This document shows positions 44,166 through 51,744 of a stretch of DNA of 51,744 nt, piece after piece. A program made the position numbers and the translations under genes. Within the stretch, counting starts at the first letter, position 1, and every line of letters starts with the position of its first letter. The stretch is from Paludibacter sp. (GTDB lineage Bacteria > Bacteroidota > Bacteroidia > Bacteroidales > Paludibacteraceae), in assembly GCA_024710005.1 (NCBI GenBank), contig JANJVQ010000035.1, positions 1 through 51,744 of the forward strand, written 5' to 3'. The notes below the pieces were generated by a model. It was given only the letters and a program-made list of their open reading frames with translations. It did not search any database and was not told the DNA's origin.

Positions 44166-46232
44166 TCAGGGATAATCTTGTTTAAAGTCATATATGAATG
44201 CACCTTGCTCTGCCATGGAATAAAATTCTATTCCTTTCTCCCGACAAATTGTTTTTAACTGATTAACATACCACGAAGTTATACCCTGATTTACGATGCA
44301 GATTTTGGGCAATACACAGCTCAATAATTCTGCGGCACGGGGTTTCAATCCGTTGCCGAGAATCAGAAAATCAGTCTCGATAGGGATATTTGTTGTTTTG
44401 CGGTGCAACAGATTATCGGTCAGTATCAGTATTTTCTTTCCCTGAAAAACAAAAAAACAGCTTGAGTTAAGCATCTCAAATGCCGGGTTATGCAATTTCA
44501 TGCTTTTCCAATAATTCGAGGCCGACATGGATGCCGCTGAAGAATCAGTCGTAAATACCTGATGATGATGTCGGGCAATTAAATTCACATGCGTATGTTT
44601 TCGATCGGCATAAACCACCAACTGATTCAACTGAAGCGTCTGATGATGCACAGAAACATGACTTAACACGAAAATCAGCAAGACACACAAGGTTGCCATC
44701 AAGGATAGGTATTTTTTATTTTCCAAATAAAAGGAGAAGAAAACAAGCACAGCAAAAAGTAAAATCAACTGAAAAAAGTTCAGATAACAGATTGAAATTG
44801 CATGTGGCAAATCATGTATAAAACCTACTGAAGTATTCAACAACCACAACATAGACTTCAATAGCAATCCGGGGATAAACGCCAGCCATGACACAGGAAA
44901 TAAGATGATAAATGCAACAGCCAGGTAGATAATCAGAGTAGATAATGGAATGGCGATATAGTTGGCCAACAGAAAATAATTCGGGAACTGATGGAAATAA
45001 TACAACGCGAGCGGCAATGTCGCGATCTGAGCTGCCAATGAAACAGCCGTGAGATCCCACCACCATTTCAGTCCTTTCGACTTCACATATATTAGCGAAC
45101 TGATTTTCGGCTGAAACCACACGATGCCAATCACAGCGCAATAGCTCAGTTGAAATCCTATGTCGAACAAAAGATTCGGGTCATACAGCAAAATCACGAA
45201 AGCAGAAACTGAGATTGTATTGTATATCTGGGATTTGCGTTCAAGAGCAAGCCCTACCGCAACCAGAGAGAACATCGTCGCAGCCCGTACTACCGAAGGG
45301 GGCAAGCCGGTAATAAAAGCATATACCCAAAGCGTGCAAACTGTAAAAACGGTACTGATAAACTTCCATTTTGATTTTCTGAACACCAAAGCAAAAACGG
45401 CCTGAAGAATCAGGTAAATCACCCCGACATGCAAGCCGCTTACCGCCAGGATGTGCATAGCGCCGGAATGACTGAAATCCTCCCGCAACTCCGCATCCAG
45501 GGCATCTTTATATCCAATTGTAAGCGCCGCCAGCACGGCATATTGATCCTTTGGCAAGTGCAGGGCTTCGTACATCCCCAGCACTTTACGACTGCATGTG
45601 GCAGCTAAATCAGCAAAAGAAAACTCCTCCCGGTGAGCGAACAGTCGCCATTCCTGTGTTTTGAGATAAGCAGTGGCCCGGAAACCTTTATTCGCCAAAT
45701 ACTTTGCATAATCAAAACCCTCCGGATTCATCGCACCCGACGGCCGCTGAAATACCGTTCTAAACAACAAGACATCTCCTTTTTTCAGACACAAGGAAGC
45801 ACTGTCTTTGGCCACATAAACCAATGCCGGGGAATTCATTTTTACGAATTGCGCACCTGTATACTTTCCCTCCACCTCCATTTTACAAACTATCGAGTTC
45901 TCCTTTTCGGCAGGAGATTCCTTTATACTACCCACAAAAAGGGATTGTTCATCCAGCTGCGTAAAGGTCGTTTGCTGTTGTTTTCTTTCCGATATAATAT
46001 AACCCATTAGAAAAAACAACACCATGACACCGGCGCCAAACAACCACCGCAATCTGTAAGCATGCCTCGATTGCTGAAAGAAGAAAGAAATCAACATGAG
46101 AAAAACCGCTATGATGAGTAATACCAAGCGGGTAAGGCTGAAAAGTTCCAGGTATTGAAACACGACAATGCCGCACACCAGCGAAACCAACAACCTGAAA
46201 AACGGAGTACGTTGCAGGAAGGACATAAACAA
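44166..46232 (-). CDS. comEC: ComEC/Rec2-family DNA uptake channel
   Basis: A 688-residue inner-membrane protein expected to carry single-stranded DNA into the cytoplasm. It has about ten transmembrane helices, an N-terminal DUF4131-like beta domain (about 90-210), and the Competence signature HSGAMHILAVSGLHVG. The C-terminal 170 residues occupy the place of the metallo-beta-lactamase domain but lack the HxHxDH zinc motif (the region reads YADRKHTHVNLIARHHHQ), so the nuclease part looks inactive, as in many Bacteroidales copies. It lies between rpe and nrnA in one direction; a repeat-rich 150-bp gap separates it from rpe. Confidence 0.92.
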   Translation of the reverse strand: MFMSFLQRTPFFRLLVSLVCGIVVFQYLELFSLTRLVLLIIAVFLMLISFFFQQSRHAYRLRWLFGAGVMVLFFLMGYIISERKQQQTTFTQLDEQSLFVGSIKESPAEKENSIVCKMEVEGKYTGAQFVKMNSPALVYVAKDSASLCLKKGDVLLFRTVFQRPSGAMNPEGFDYAKYLANKGFRATAYLKTQEWRLFAHREEFSFADLAATCSRKVLGMYEALHLPKDQYAVLAALTIGYKDALDAELREDFSHSGAMHILAVSGLHVGVIYLILQAVFALVFRKSKWKFISTVFTVCTLWVYAFITGLPPSVVRAATMFSLVAVGLALERKSQIYNTISVSAFVILLYDPNLLFDIGFQLSYCAVIGIVWFQPKISSLIYVKSKGLKWWWDLTAVSLAAQIATLPLALYYFHQFPNYFLLANYIAIPLSTLIIYLAVAFIILFPVSWLAFIPGLLLKSMLWLLNTSVGFIHDLPHAISICYLNFFQLILLFAVLVFFSFYLENKKYLSLMATLCVLLIFVLSHVSVHHQTLQLNQLVVYADRKHTHVNLIARHHHQVFTTDSSAASMSASNYWKSMKLHNPAFEMLNSSCFFVFQGKKILILTDNLLHRKTTNIPIETDFLILGNGLKPRAAELLSCVLPKICIVNQGITSWYVNQLKTICREKGIEFYSMAEQGAFIYDFKQDYP

Positions 46233-46248
46233 ACAGGTTTTTATTTAA

Positions 46249-46379
46249 GCGGAAAACGAAAAGCGGAAAACGAAAAGCGATTTAGGCTAAAAAAAAGACA
46301 CACAGCAGAAAATTGCTGATAAAAAAATAAGACATTAGCCTGAAAACGCTTTCCGCTTTCCGCTTTCCGTTTTCCGCTC
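46249..46379. repeat. GCGGAAAACGAAAA inverted repeat between rpe and comEC
   Basis: Two copies of GCGGAAAACGAAAA (46249-46279) face an inverse array CGCTTTCCGCTTTCCGCTTT (from 46347) that ends TTTTCCGCTC at 46379. An internal pair TTAGGCTAA/TTAGCCTGA also inverts. This forms a 130-bp imperfect palindrome of unknown role. Confidence 0.75.
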
Positions 46380-46383
46380 TATT

Positions 46384-47034
46384 CTAAACATTTAACATAG
46401 ATTGTATCATCCCCACCGGATCGGGTGCATTGAAAACGGCGCTGCCGGCAACCAGCACGTTAGCGCCATGGTCAAAAAGTTTTTTGGCATTTTGAATTGA
46501 TACACCGCCATCGACCTGAATCATACAGGCAGGGTTCAGTTCATCGATCATGTTTTTGAGTTCTTTTAGACGATCATAGCTCTCCTCGATGAATTTTTGT
46601 CCGCCGTAACCTGCAAAGACACTCATCAACAGCACCATATCCACTTTATCAATATAAGGTCGTAGTGCAGCCACCGGCACATCCGGATTGATGGTAATGC
46701 CCACTTTAATACCCTGCTGACGAATCAGTTCAATCACTTCACCCGGGTTTTCAGCTGCTTCGTAATGGAAAGTCAGCATTTCCGCACCTGCTTCAGCAAA
46801 TCGTTTCACGTATTTTTCCGGATGCACAATCATAATGTGGACATCAATCAACTTGGTGCAATGTTTCGTGATTGCCTCCAACACCGGAAACCCGAAAGAA
46901 ATATTCGGCACAAAAACGCCATCCATCACGTCAATGTGAATCCATTCGGCCTCACTGCGGTTAATCATCTCGCAGGCACTTTTTAAATCACTGAAATCGG
47001 CTGCTAATATGGAAGGAGAGATAATTTTTTGCAT
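46384..47034 (-). CDS. rpe: Ribulose-phosphate 3-epimerase
   Basis: The start is set at 47034 (MQKIISPSILAADF), because the extra eight residues of the longer frame lack family similarity and a -7 box lies at 47056-47063 inside the upstream part. The 216-residue TIM barrel interconverts ribulose 5-phosphate and xylulose 5-phosphate in the pentose phosphate path. Metal-site residues are in WIHIDVMDGVFVPNISFG (His and Asp), IDVHIMI (His) and IQVDGGVS (Asp). Length and motifs are complete. It begins the leftward cluster that continues with comEC. Confidence 0.95.
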   Translation of the reverse strand: MQKIISPSILAADFSDLKSACEMINRSEAEWIHIDVMDGVFVPNISFGFPVLEAITKHCTKLIDVHIMIVHPEKYVKRFAEAGAEMLTFHYEAAENPGEVIELIRQQGIKVGITINPDVPVAALRPYIDKVDMVLLMSVFAGYGGQKFIEESYDRLKELKNMIDELNPACMIQVDGGVSIQNAKKLFDHGANVLVAGSAVFNAPDPVGMIQSMLNV

Positions 47035-47055
47035 AATTCCTTGTTTAAAACCACA

Positions 47056-47063
47056 CAAAGTTA
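47056..47063 (-). promoter_or_regulatory. -7 box of rpe
   Basis: Read leftward it is TAACTTTG, 22 bp before the ATG at 47034. Confidence 0.5.
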
Positions 47064-47110
47064 GCTGTTTTTCGTGATTATGCGTACGAATAAATCAAAA
47101 AGTATGTTAT

Positions 47111-47164
47111 TAGTGGTTAGTGGTTAGTGGTCAGTGGTTAGTGGTCAGTGGTTAGTGGTTAGTA
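47111..47164. repeat. Heptamer tandem repeat (TAGTGGT)
   Basis: Seven head-to-tail copies of TAGTGGT, two of them with C as the first base, followed by a partial copy. It separates rpe from the small-gene terminator. The unit is too short for a CRISPR or a coding repeat. Confidence 0.9.
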
Positions 47165-47193
47165 AAAAAAAGACTCCCGATTATCCGGAAGTC
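47164..47193 (-). terminator. Intrinsic terminator of the 62-aa gene
   Basis: On the minus strand GACTTCCGG pairs with the inverse TCGGGAGTC (with two G-U pairs) around ATAA and is followed by eight U residues, 8 bp after the small gene's stop. The A-rich left and U-rich right flanks mean that it could also work rightward. Confidence 0.8.
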
Positions 47194-47200
47194 TTCTTTT

Positions 47201-47389
47201 TTAACTAAGATTCATTTCGATGTACTGATTATCACTTATTTTTTGCACCCGGTAGTTAGCAGCGAACTGCAAAATTTTCTGTAGCGTAGAATCTGAGGGT
47301 TGCATGTTGTCTGAACAGTTATTAAACTGTTGTGGCGTTTGTTTTAAATCAGTTTTGTTTAACGGAGTAATGGTTTTTTGCATAGGCAA
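47201..47389 (-). CDS. Small hypothetical protein (62 aa)
   Basis: A 62-residue open frame, polar at the start (PLNKTDLKQTPQQFNNCSDN) and with a helix and strand near the end (LQKILQFAANYRVQKISDNQ). I do not recognise a named family, though short Bacteroidales proteins with a similar LxxILxFAxxYRV segment occur to my knowledge. It is supported by a good intrinsic terminator just after its stop and by lying alone between sodB and rpe. No membrane segment or metal site is seen. Function is unknown. Confidence 0.6.
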   Translation of the reverse strand: MPMQKTITPLNKTDLKQTPQQFNNCSDNMQPSDSTLQKILQFAANYRVQKISDNQYIEMNLS

Positions 47390-47464
47390 TATAAAAGTTA
47401 TTTTAGTTTCTGATTCTAAAACGCATTTATATTTAAAATAGTATGTAAGGTGAAAAAAAAGTTT

Positions 47465-47497
47465 AGACCTGTCAGGTTAAAAAAACCTGACAGGTCT
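47465..47497. repeat. Perfect GACCTGTCAGGTT hairpin
   Basis: AGACCTGTCAGGTT and AACCTGACAGGTCT form a perfect 14-bp stem around AAAAA. The phrase resembles small dispersed palindromes I know from Bacteroidota genomes. It lies 20 bp beyond the sodB terminator. Confidence 0.85.
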
Positions 47498-47517
47498 GGT
47501 CAAATCAATACACAAAA

Positions 47518-47545
47518 TAAAAAAGGACAGGGATTACCCCTGTCC
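47518..47545 (-). terminator. Intrinsic terminator of sodB
   Basis: On the minus strand GGACAGGG pairs with CCCTGTCC (short loop), followed by TTTTTTATTTT. It begins 43 bp after the sodB stop. Confidence 0.9.
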
Positions 47546-47587
47546 ATCTAAACACACATTTATTTTCAGATAGCTAAAAAATCTCTT

Positions 47588-48163
47588 TTAATACCTGCTT
47601 TCCACCGCTTTCCAGTCGATGATATTCCACAAGGCATTCACGTGGTCGGGACGGCGATTCTGGTAATCCAGGTAATACGCATGCTCCCAAACATCAAATC
47701 CTAATAGCGGAACCAACCCTTTTACAACCGGGTTGCTGCCATTCGGTTCTTTCTCAATCGACAATTTTCCGTTGGCATCCTTAGCCAGCCATGCCCATCC
47801 CGAACCAAACACGGATACTGCAGCAGCATTGAATTCTTTTTTGAAGCTTTCAAAATCACCAAATTGACTGTTGATAGCTTCTGCTAATTTACCGGATGGA
47901 GCACCGCCCCCGTTGGGTGAAAACGAAAGGAAATAGATGTTATGATTCAGCGCCTGTCCGGCGTTGTTGAATATCGGACCATCGCTGCTCTTCACAATAT
48001 CAACCAACTCCATGTTTTCATATTTTGTCCCCGGAATCAGGTTATTCAGATTGGTGATGTATGCCTGGAAATGCTTTCCATAATGTAATTCTACGGTTTG
48101 TTTGCCAATTACAGGTTCCAATGCGCCTGTTTCGTACGGTAATGCGGGAAGTTCAAATTTCAT
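47588..48163 (-). CDS. sodB: Iron/manganese superoxide dismutase
   Basis: A 191-residue cytoplasmic enzyme that turns superoxide into O2 and H2O2. The metal ligands are His27 (ELHYGKH), His74 (ALNHNIYF), Asp157 and His161 (GFDVWEHAYYLDY). Gln70 (NNAGQ) is the residue typical of Fe forms, and residue 155 is Gly, as in the P. gingivalis enzyme that works with iron or manganese. So metal use is probably flexible. The gene is monocistronic: a terminator follows and it diverges from pflB. Proximity to oxygen-sensitive PflB is fitting for an anaerobe coping with air. Confidence 0.95.
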   Translation of the reverse strand: MKFELPALPYETGALEPVIGKQTVELHYGKHFQAYITNLNNLIPGTKYENMELVDIVKSSDGPIFNNAGQALNHNIYFLSFSPNGGGAPSGKLAEAINSQFGDFESFKKEFNAAAVSVFGSGWAWLAKDANGKLSIEKEPNGSNPVVKGLVPLLGFDVWEHAYYLDYQNRRPDHVNALWNIIDWKAVESRY

Positions 48164-48522
48164 GATGATAATATTTTAATGTTACTATAATGCTTTTATG
48201 TAACCGTAAAACATCAAATCATGCTTTTGTGTTTGGTAGAAAAAATCAATAACGTTATTGATTCTTTCAATACTACTGATTCTTAGTTCCCTCGCTGCGC
48301 TCGGGAGCTAATTTTCAAGTAAAAACGGCTTATTATAGAAAAATTTCTTTAATTCGCAATAGCATAAAATAATTATTATCGTCGTAAATTTGCACCGAAA
48401 AACTCATCATTTTATGTTATATAGCATACAAATGAGATTTATTACTTTTGCATTCGATAGAAAAGGTGTTATTTAGGTATTAGTTTTAGGTATAAATTTT
48501 ACAATTTAATTGTTTAGTTCAA
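48164..48522. promoter_or_regulatory. Divergent sodB/pflB control region
   Basis: These 359 bases hold no gene. Two -7 boxes face pflB: TAAATTTG (48385-48392) and TACTTTTG (48443-48450), suggesting tandem promoters, though -33 matches are weak. A palindromic phrase CCCTCGCTGCGCTCGGGAG lies at 48289-48307. A clear sodB promoter is not seen. Divergent oxygen-related genes may share a redox regulator, which is inference. Confidence 0.5.
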
Positions 48523-50742
48523 ATGGGTAAATTTAAGTCAGGTCTCTGGCAGGAACAAATCAACGTACGTGATTTTGTGACCAACAACATTACTCCTTAT
48601 GATGGAGATGGTTCCTTTTTATGTGGTGCTTCAGCAACAACCCAACAATTGTGGCAAATTTGCCTGGATGCGATTAAAGAAGAGCGTGCAAACAACGGGG
48701 TGCGCGCGATCGACAATCAACTGGTTTCCAGGATTACTTCTCATGCCGCGGGATACATCGACCGCGAAAAAGAAATCATCGTGGGTCTACAAACCGACAT
48801 GCTCCTCAAACGCGCCATGAAACCTTATGGTGGTATTGCCGTAGTAGAAAAAGCTTGTTCTGAAAATGGCGTGGAAATTTCACCCATCGTGAAAGAAATT
48901 TTCACCAAATACGCCAAAACACATAACGACGGGGTGTTCGATGTGTACAACAACGAAATCCGCACCTTCCGTTCGCTGGGTATCTTAACCGGGTTGCCCG
49001 ACAACTACGCCCGTGGCCGCATCATCGGCGATTACCGTCGCCTCGCGCTTTACGGAACTACCCGCTTGATTGAAGCCAAAAAGGCAGACCAACTGATTTT
49101 CAACGGCCCCATGACCGATGAGCGCATCCGCCTGCGGGAAGAAATCGCTGAACAATTAAAAGCGCTGAAAGAAGTGGAAGAACTCGGCCGTATTTATGGT
49201 CTGGATTTGACCCGTCCCGCTGAAACGGCACAGGAAGCCGTGCAATGGGTTTACATGGCTTACCTCGCGGCGGTAAAAGAACAGGACGGAGCCGCCATGT
49301 CACTGGGAAATGTTTCTTCATTCCTCGACATCTACATCGAAAGAGATATTGAAGCCGGTAAAATTACCGAAGTATATGCACAGGAACTCATCGACCAGTT
49401 CGTGATGAAACTCCGCATGGTGCGTCACCTGCGCATGGATGCCTACAACGAGATTTTCGCAGGCGACCCAACCTGGGTGACCGAATCAATCGGTGGAACG
49501 ATGACTGACGGTCGCCACAAGGTAACCAAGACATCTTTCCGTTTCCTGCAAACGCTTTACAACCTCGGTCCATCGCCCGAACCCAACATGACGGTGCTTT
49601 GGTCGCAACGTCTGCCGGAAGCATTTAAGGAATTCTGCGCGAAAGTTTCTATCGACACTTCGTCTATTCAATATGAAAACGACGATTTGATGCAAAGCAG
49701 TCGTTGCAGCGATGATTACGGAATTGCCTGCTGTGTTTCTTACCAGGAAATCGGCAAACAGATTCAGTTCTTCGGCGCCCGTTGTAACTTAGCCAAAACA
49801 TTGTTGTTAGCCATCAACGAAGGTCGCTGTGAAATCAGTGGCAAACAGGTACTGCATGGCATCCCGGCACTCAAATCGGACGTGCTGAATCTCGATGAAG
49901 TAATGGAAAACTTCAAACTGGCGATGACAGAGGTTTCGCGTGTATATGCTGATTCGATGAACATCATCCATTACATGCACGACAAATATTACTACGAAAA
50001 AGCGCAGATGGCGTTTATCGATACCAACCCGCGCATCAACCTGGCTTATGGAGCTGCCGGACTGAGCATCGTGGCTGATTCGCTTTCGGCGATTAAACAT
50101 GCCAAAGTTACTGTTGTGAGAGATGAAAACGGACTTTCGAAAGATTTCAAAATCGAAGGTGAATTCCCCTGCTATGGCAACGACGATGACCGTGTGGATG
50201 TATTTGCCCGTGAAATTCCGATTTATTTCAATTCTTTGCTGAAAGAATTGCCGACTTATAAAAACGCGGAACCAACGCTGAGTATCCTGACCATCACTTC
50301 CAACGTGGTATATGGCAATAAAACCGGCGCTACGCCTGACGGTCGTGCCAAAGGGGTACCTTTCGCGCCGGGAGCAAACCCGATGCACGGTCGCGATACC
50401 AACGGCGCGCTGGCTTCACTGAGCTCGGTATCGAAATTAGATTATACCCATTCGATGGACGGAATCTCGAATACCTTCTCGATCGTTCCGAAAACGCTCG
50501 GACCAAGTGATCAGGATCGCAGGGAAAACTTGGTGAGCATCATGGATGGCTACTTCGCGAAAAACGCGCATCACCTCAACGTGAACGTGCTGAACCGCGA
50601 GATGCTGGAAGACGCCATGGAACATCCGGAAGAATATCCGCAGCTGACCATCCGTGTCTCTGGCTATGCCGTGAACTTTGTTCGCCTCACCCGCGCACAA
50701 CAGCTTGAAGTTATTTCCCGCAGTTTCTTTGAAGCGATGTAA
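48523..50742 (+). CDS. pflB: Formate acetyltransferase (pyruvate formate-lyase)
   Basis: A 739-residue glycyl-radical enzyme that splits pyruvate plus CoA into acetyl-CoA and formate without oxygen. The catalytic Cys403-Cys404 pair stands in [10 protein letters not shown] and the radical Gly714 in RVSGYAVNF near the C-terminus. Length is close to the usual 740-760 and no domain is missing. The first part ([19 protein letters not shown]) matches the typical start. It is followed after 138 bp by pflA, which installs the radical, so the two act together even though a repeat lies between. Air inactivates the enzyme, fitting an anaerobe. Confidence 0.96.
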   Translation: MGKFKSGLWQEQINVRDFVTNNITPYDGDGSFLCGASATTQQLWQICLDAIKEERANNGVRAIDNQLVSRITSHAAGYIDREKEIIVGLQTDMLLKRAMKPYGGIAVVEKACSENGVEISPIVKEIFTKYAKTHNDGVFDVYNNEIRTFRSLGILTGLPDNYARGRIIGDYRRLALYGTTRLIEAKKADQLIFNGPMTDERIRLREEIAEQLKALKEVEELGRIYGLDLTRPAETAQEAVQWVYMAYLAAVKEQDGAAMSLGNVSSFLDIYIERDIEAGKITEVYAQELIDQFVMKLRMVRHLRMDAYNEIFAGDPTWVTESIGGTMTDGRHKVTKTSFRFLQTLYNLGPSPEPNMTVLWSQRLPEAFKEFCAKVSIDTSSIQYENDDLMQSSRCSDDYGIACCVSYQEIGKQIQFFGARCNLAKTLLLAINEGRCEISGKQVLHGIPALKSDVLNLDEVMENFKLAMTEVSRVYADSMNIIHYMHDKYYYEKAQMAFIDTNPRINLAYGAAGLSIVADSLSAIKHAKVTVVRDENGLSKDFKIEGEFPCYGNDDDRVDVFAREIPIYFNSLLKELPTYKNAEPTLSILTITSNVVYGNKTGATPDGRAKGVPFAPGANPMHGRDTNGALASLSSVSKLDYTHSMDGISNTFSIVPKTLGPSDQDRRENLVSIMDGYFAKNAHHLNVNVLNREMLEDAMEHPEEYPQLTIRVSGYAVNFVRLTRAQQLEVISRSFFEAM

Positions 50743-50765
50743 TATAAGATGCCGGACACCAGACC

Positions 50766-50834
50766 GTCATTGCGAGTGAAGCGAAGCAACCACGTCATTG
50801 CGAGGAGCTCACAAAGTGAGCGACGAAGCAACCC
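50766..50834. repeat. Two REP-like units between pflB and pflA
   Basis: Two related phrases start GTCATTGCGAG (50766 and 50794) and end GAAGCAAC. The second has an internal GCTCAC-AAA-GTGAGC hairpin. The same phrase in reverse orientation stands after pflA at 51,627, so pflA is flanked by inverted copies. Confidence 0.8.
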
Positions 50835-50880
50835 CTCGATAACATGCACTTGGCAGACAATTGGAGACTAAAACAAAAAA

Positions 50881-51609
50881 ATGATCAGAATACACTCAGT
50901 TGAATCGCTCGGGACTTTTGACGGTCCCGGTGTCCGGATGGTCTTGTTTTTACAGGGATGTAATTTCAAGTGCCTCTACTGCGCCAATCCCGACACGATT
51001 GAATTGAACGGGGAGTCAAGGCCGTATGACTACGAGGAGCTGATGAAGCTGGCCCGCAGTCAGCGACCTTTCTTTGGCAAAAGAGGAGGCATCACCGTTT
51101 CGGGAGGCGAACCGCTCATGCAGGCAAGTGCTATTACGCCTTTTTTCAGTATGCTGAAAGCGGAAGGTTTCAATACCTGTATCGACACCAACGGCAGTTA
51201 CCTCAACGATGCAGTGAAAGAGCTGTTGCAATATACCGACCTCGTACTGCTCGACATCAAGGAAATCAATGAGGAAGCGCACCGGAAAATGACCGGTATG
51301 ACAAATAAAGCGACCTTACGCATGGCAGAATACCTGCACGAAATCAACAAAACCGTGTGGGTGCGTTATGTGCTGGTTCCGGGATATACCGACGATGAAG
51401 AACATTTGCACGAGCTCGGCAGGTTCCTGCAACCCATGACGAATATTCAAAAACTGGAAATACAACCCTATCACAAATTAGGCATTCACAAATACAAATC
51501 GCTGGGATGGAAATACGAGCTGGAAGGCGTGGAGCAAAACACACCGGAACAACTCAAAAAAGCGAAGGAGATATTTGGACAGTATGTGAGGGAGGTGGTG
51601 GTTAATTAG
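50881..51609 (+). CDS. pflA: Pyruvate formate-lyase activating enzyme (radical SAM)
   Basis: A 242-residue radical-SAM enzyme that creates the glycyl radical on PflB. The 4Fe-4S site is C27, C31 and C34 in GCNFKCLYCAN, followed by the SAM-binding GGITVSGGEPLMQ and the VRYVLVPGYTDDEE segment. It is a single compact domain without extra ferredoxin clusters, which separates PflA from larger glycyl-radical activases. The start ATG at 50881 gives MIRIHSVESLGTFDGPGVR, the usual N-terminus. It is 138 bp downstream of pflB, in the same direction, and the operon may continue past the window. Confidence 0.96.
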   Translation: MIRIHSVESLGTFDGPGVRMVLFLQGCNFKCLYCANPDTIELNGESRPYDYEELMKLARSQRPFFGKRGGITVSGGEPLMQASAITPFFSMLKAEGFNTCIDTNGSYLNDAVKELLQYTDLVLLDIKEINEEAHRKMTGMTNKATLRMAEYLHEINKTVWVRYVLVPGYTDDEEHLHELGRFLQPMTNIQKLEIQPYHKLGIHKYKSLGWKYELEGVEQNTPEQLKKAKEIFGQYVREVVVN

Positions 51610-51626
51610 TGAAGGGAAGGCTTCGG

Positions 51627-51744
51627 GGGGGTTGCTTCGTCGCTTCGCTCCTCGCAATGACGGGACAACAACTTTGTGCGTACTATCAGGGGGTTGCTTC
51701 GTCGCTTCGCTCCTCGCAATGACGGGACAACAACTTTGTGCGTA
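51627..51744. repeat. 62-bp tandem repeat at window end
   Basis: Two copies of a unit (51627-51682 and 51689-51744) with a period of 62 bp carry GGTTGCTTCGTCGCTTCGCT, which is the reverse of the phrase before pflA, plus ACAACAACTTTGTGCGTA. The second copy runs off the window, so the array may be longer. Confidence 0.9.

Noticed and set aside
47111-47164. CRISPR-like array
   Set aside because: The unit is 7 bp with no spacers and no cas genes nearby.
49807-50388. 193-aa antisense frame inside pflB
   Set aside because: No family likeness; it is the shadow of a highly conserved gene.

Overview
The window is a piece of a Bacteroidota chromosome, most likely an anaerobic, saccharolytic member of the Bacteroidales. 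The support is a SusC/SusD pair with a hybrid two-component regulator, two proteins carrying type IX secretion (T9SS) C-terminal sorting domains, promoters of the TTTG-(19-20 nt)-TAnnTTTG type, a group B [FeFe] hydrogenase, and pyruvate formate-lyase with its activase. Species and genus cannot be fixed from the sequence alone.

Positions 1-16,250 are an AT-rich accessory (defence-type) island lying at the 3' end of a tRNA-Leu gene. It begins with the end of a serine recombinase and three 24-bp tandem repeats that look like a transposon end. The core is a nine-gene, leftward, almost gap-free operon (12,034 down to 841): PLD-like/SNF2 helicase, DUF4391, DUF4160, type III methyltransferase (Mod), a membrane-anchored protein, type III restriction subunit (Res), a protein with an R-x4-H (HEPN-like) motif, an unknown protein, and a truncated relative of the R-x4-H protein. 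Facing away from it are an A1S_2505/macro-like protein, a SLOG-like protein, a small WG-like protein, and a coupled pair made of a PD-(D/E)XK-type protein and an RNase J-like metallo-beta-lactamase protein. These are the best candidates for undescribed defence biology in the window.

Positions 16,300-16,600 hold tRNA-Leu(TAA), tRNA-Gly(GCC) and broken copies of the tRNA-Gly 5' half. A PorU/gingipain-family (C25) protein follows in which both catalytic residues are replaced (His to Lys, Cys to Ala), then a small winged-helix protein and a long-chain acyl-CoA ligase.

Positions 22,500-35,740 are a polysaccharide utilisation locus. A leftward operon encodes a lipoprotein aldose 1-epimerase, SusC, SusD, a GH43 arabinanase-like lipoprotein and a T9SS-exported FG-GAP protein. 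A divergent hybrid two-component system gene shares its control region. The likely substrate is an arabinose-containing glycan.

Positions 35,900-51,744 are mostly housekeeping: the hydrogenase, a membrane protein with a degenerate Nudix/IPP-isomerase-like domain, riboflavin synthase, threonine synthase, an apparently inserted D12-class DNA adenine methylase, archaeal-type phosphoglycerate mutase, NrnA-like DHH phosphoesterase, ComEC, ribulose-phosphate epimerase, superoxide dismutase, PflB and PflA. Hydrogenase and PflB/PflA together suggest mixed-acid fermentation with formate and possibly H2 turnover. Many intergenic spaces carry short imperfect repeats or palindromes of unknown role.
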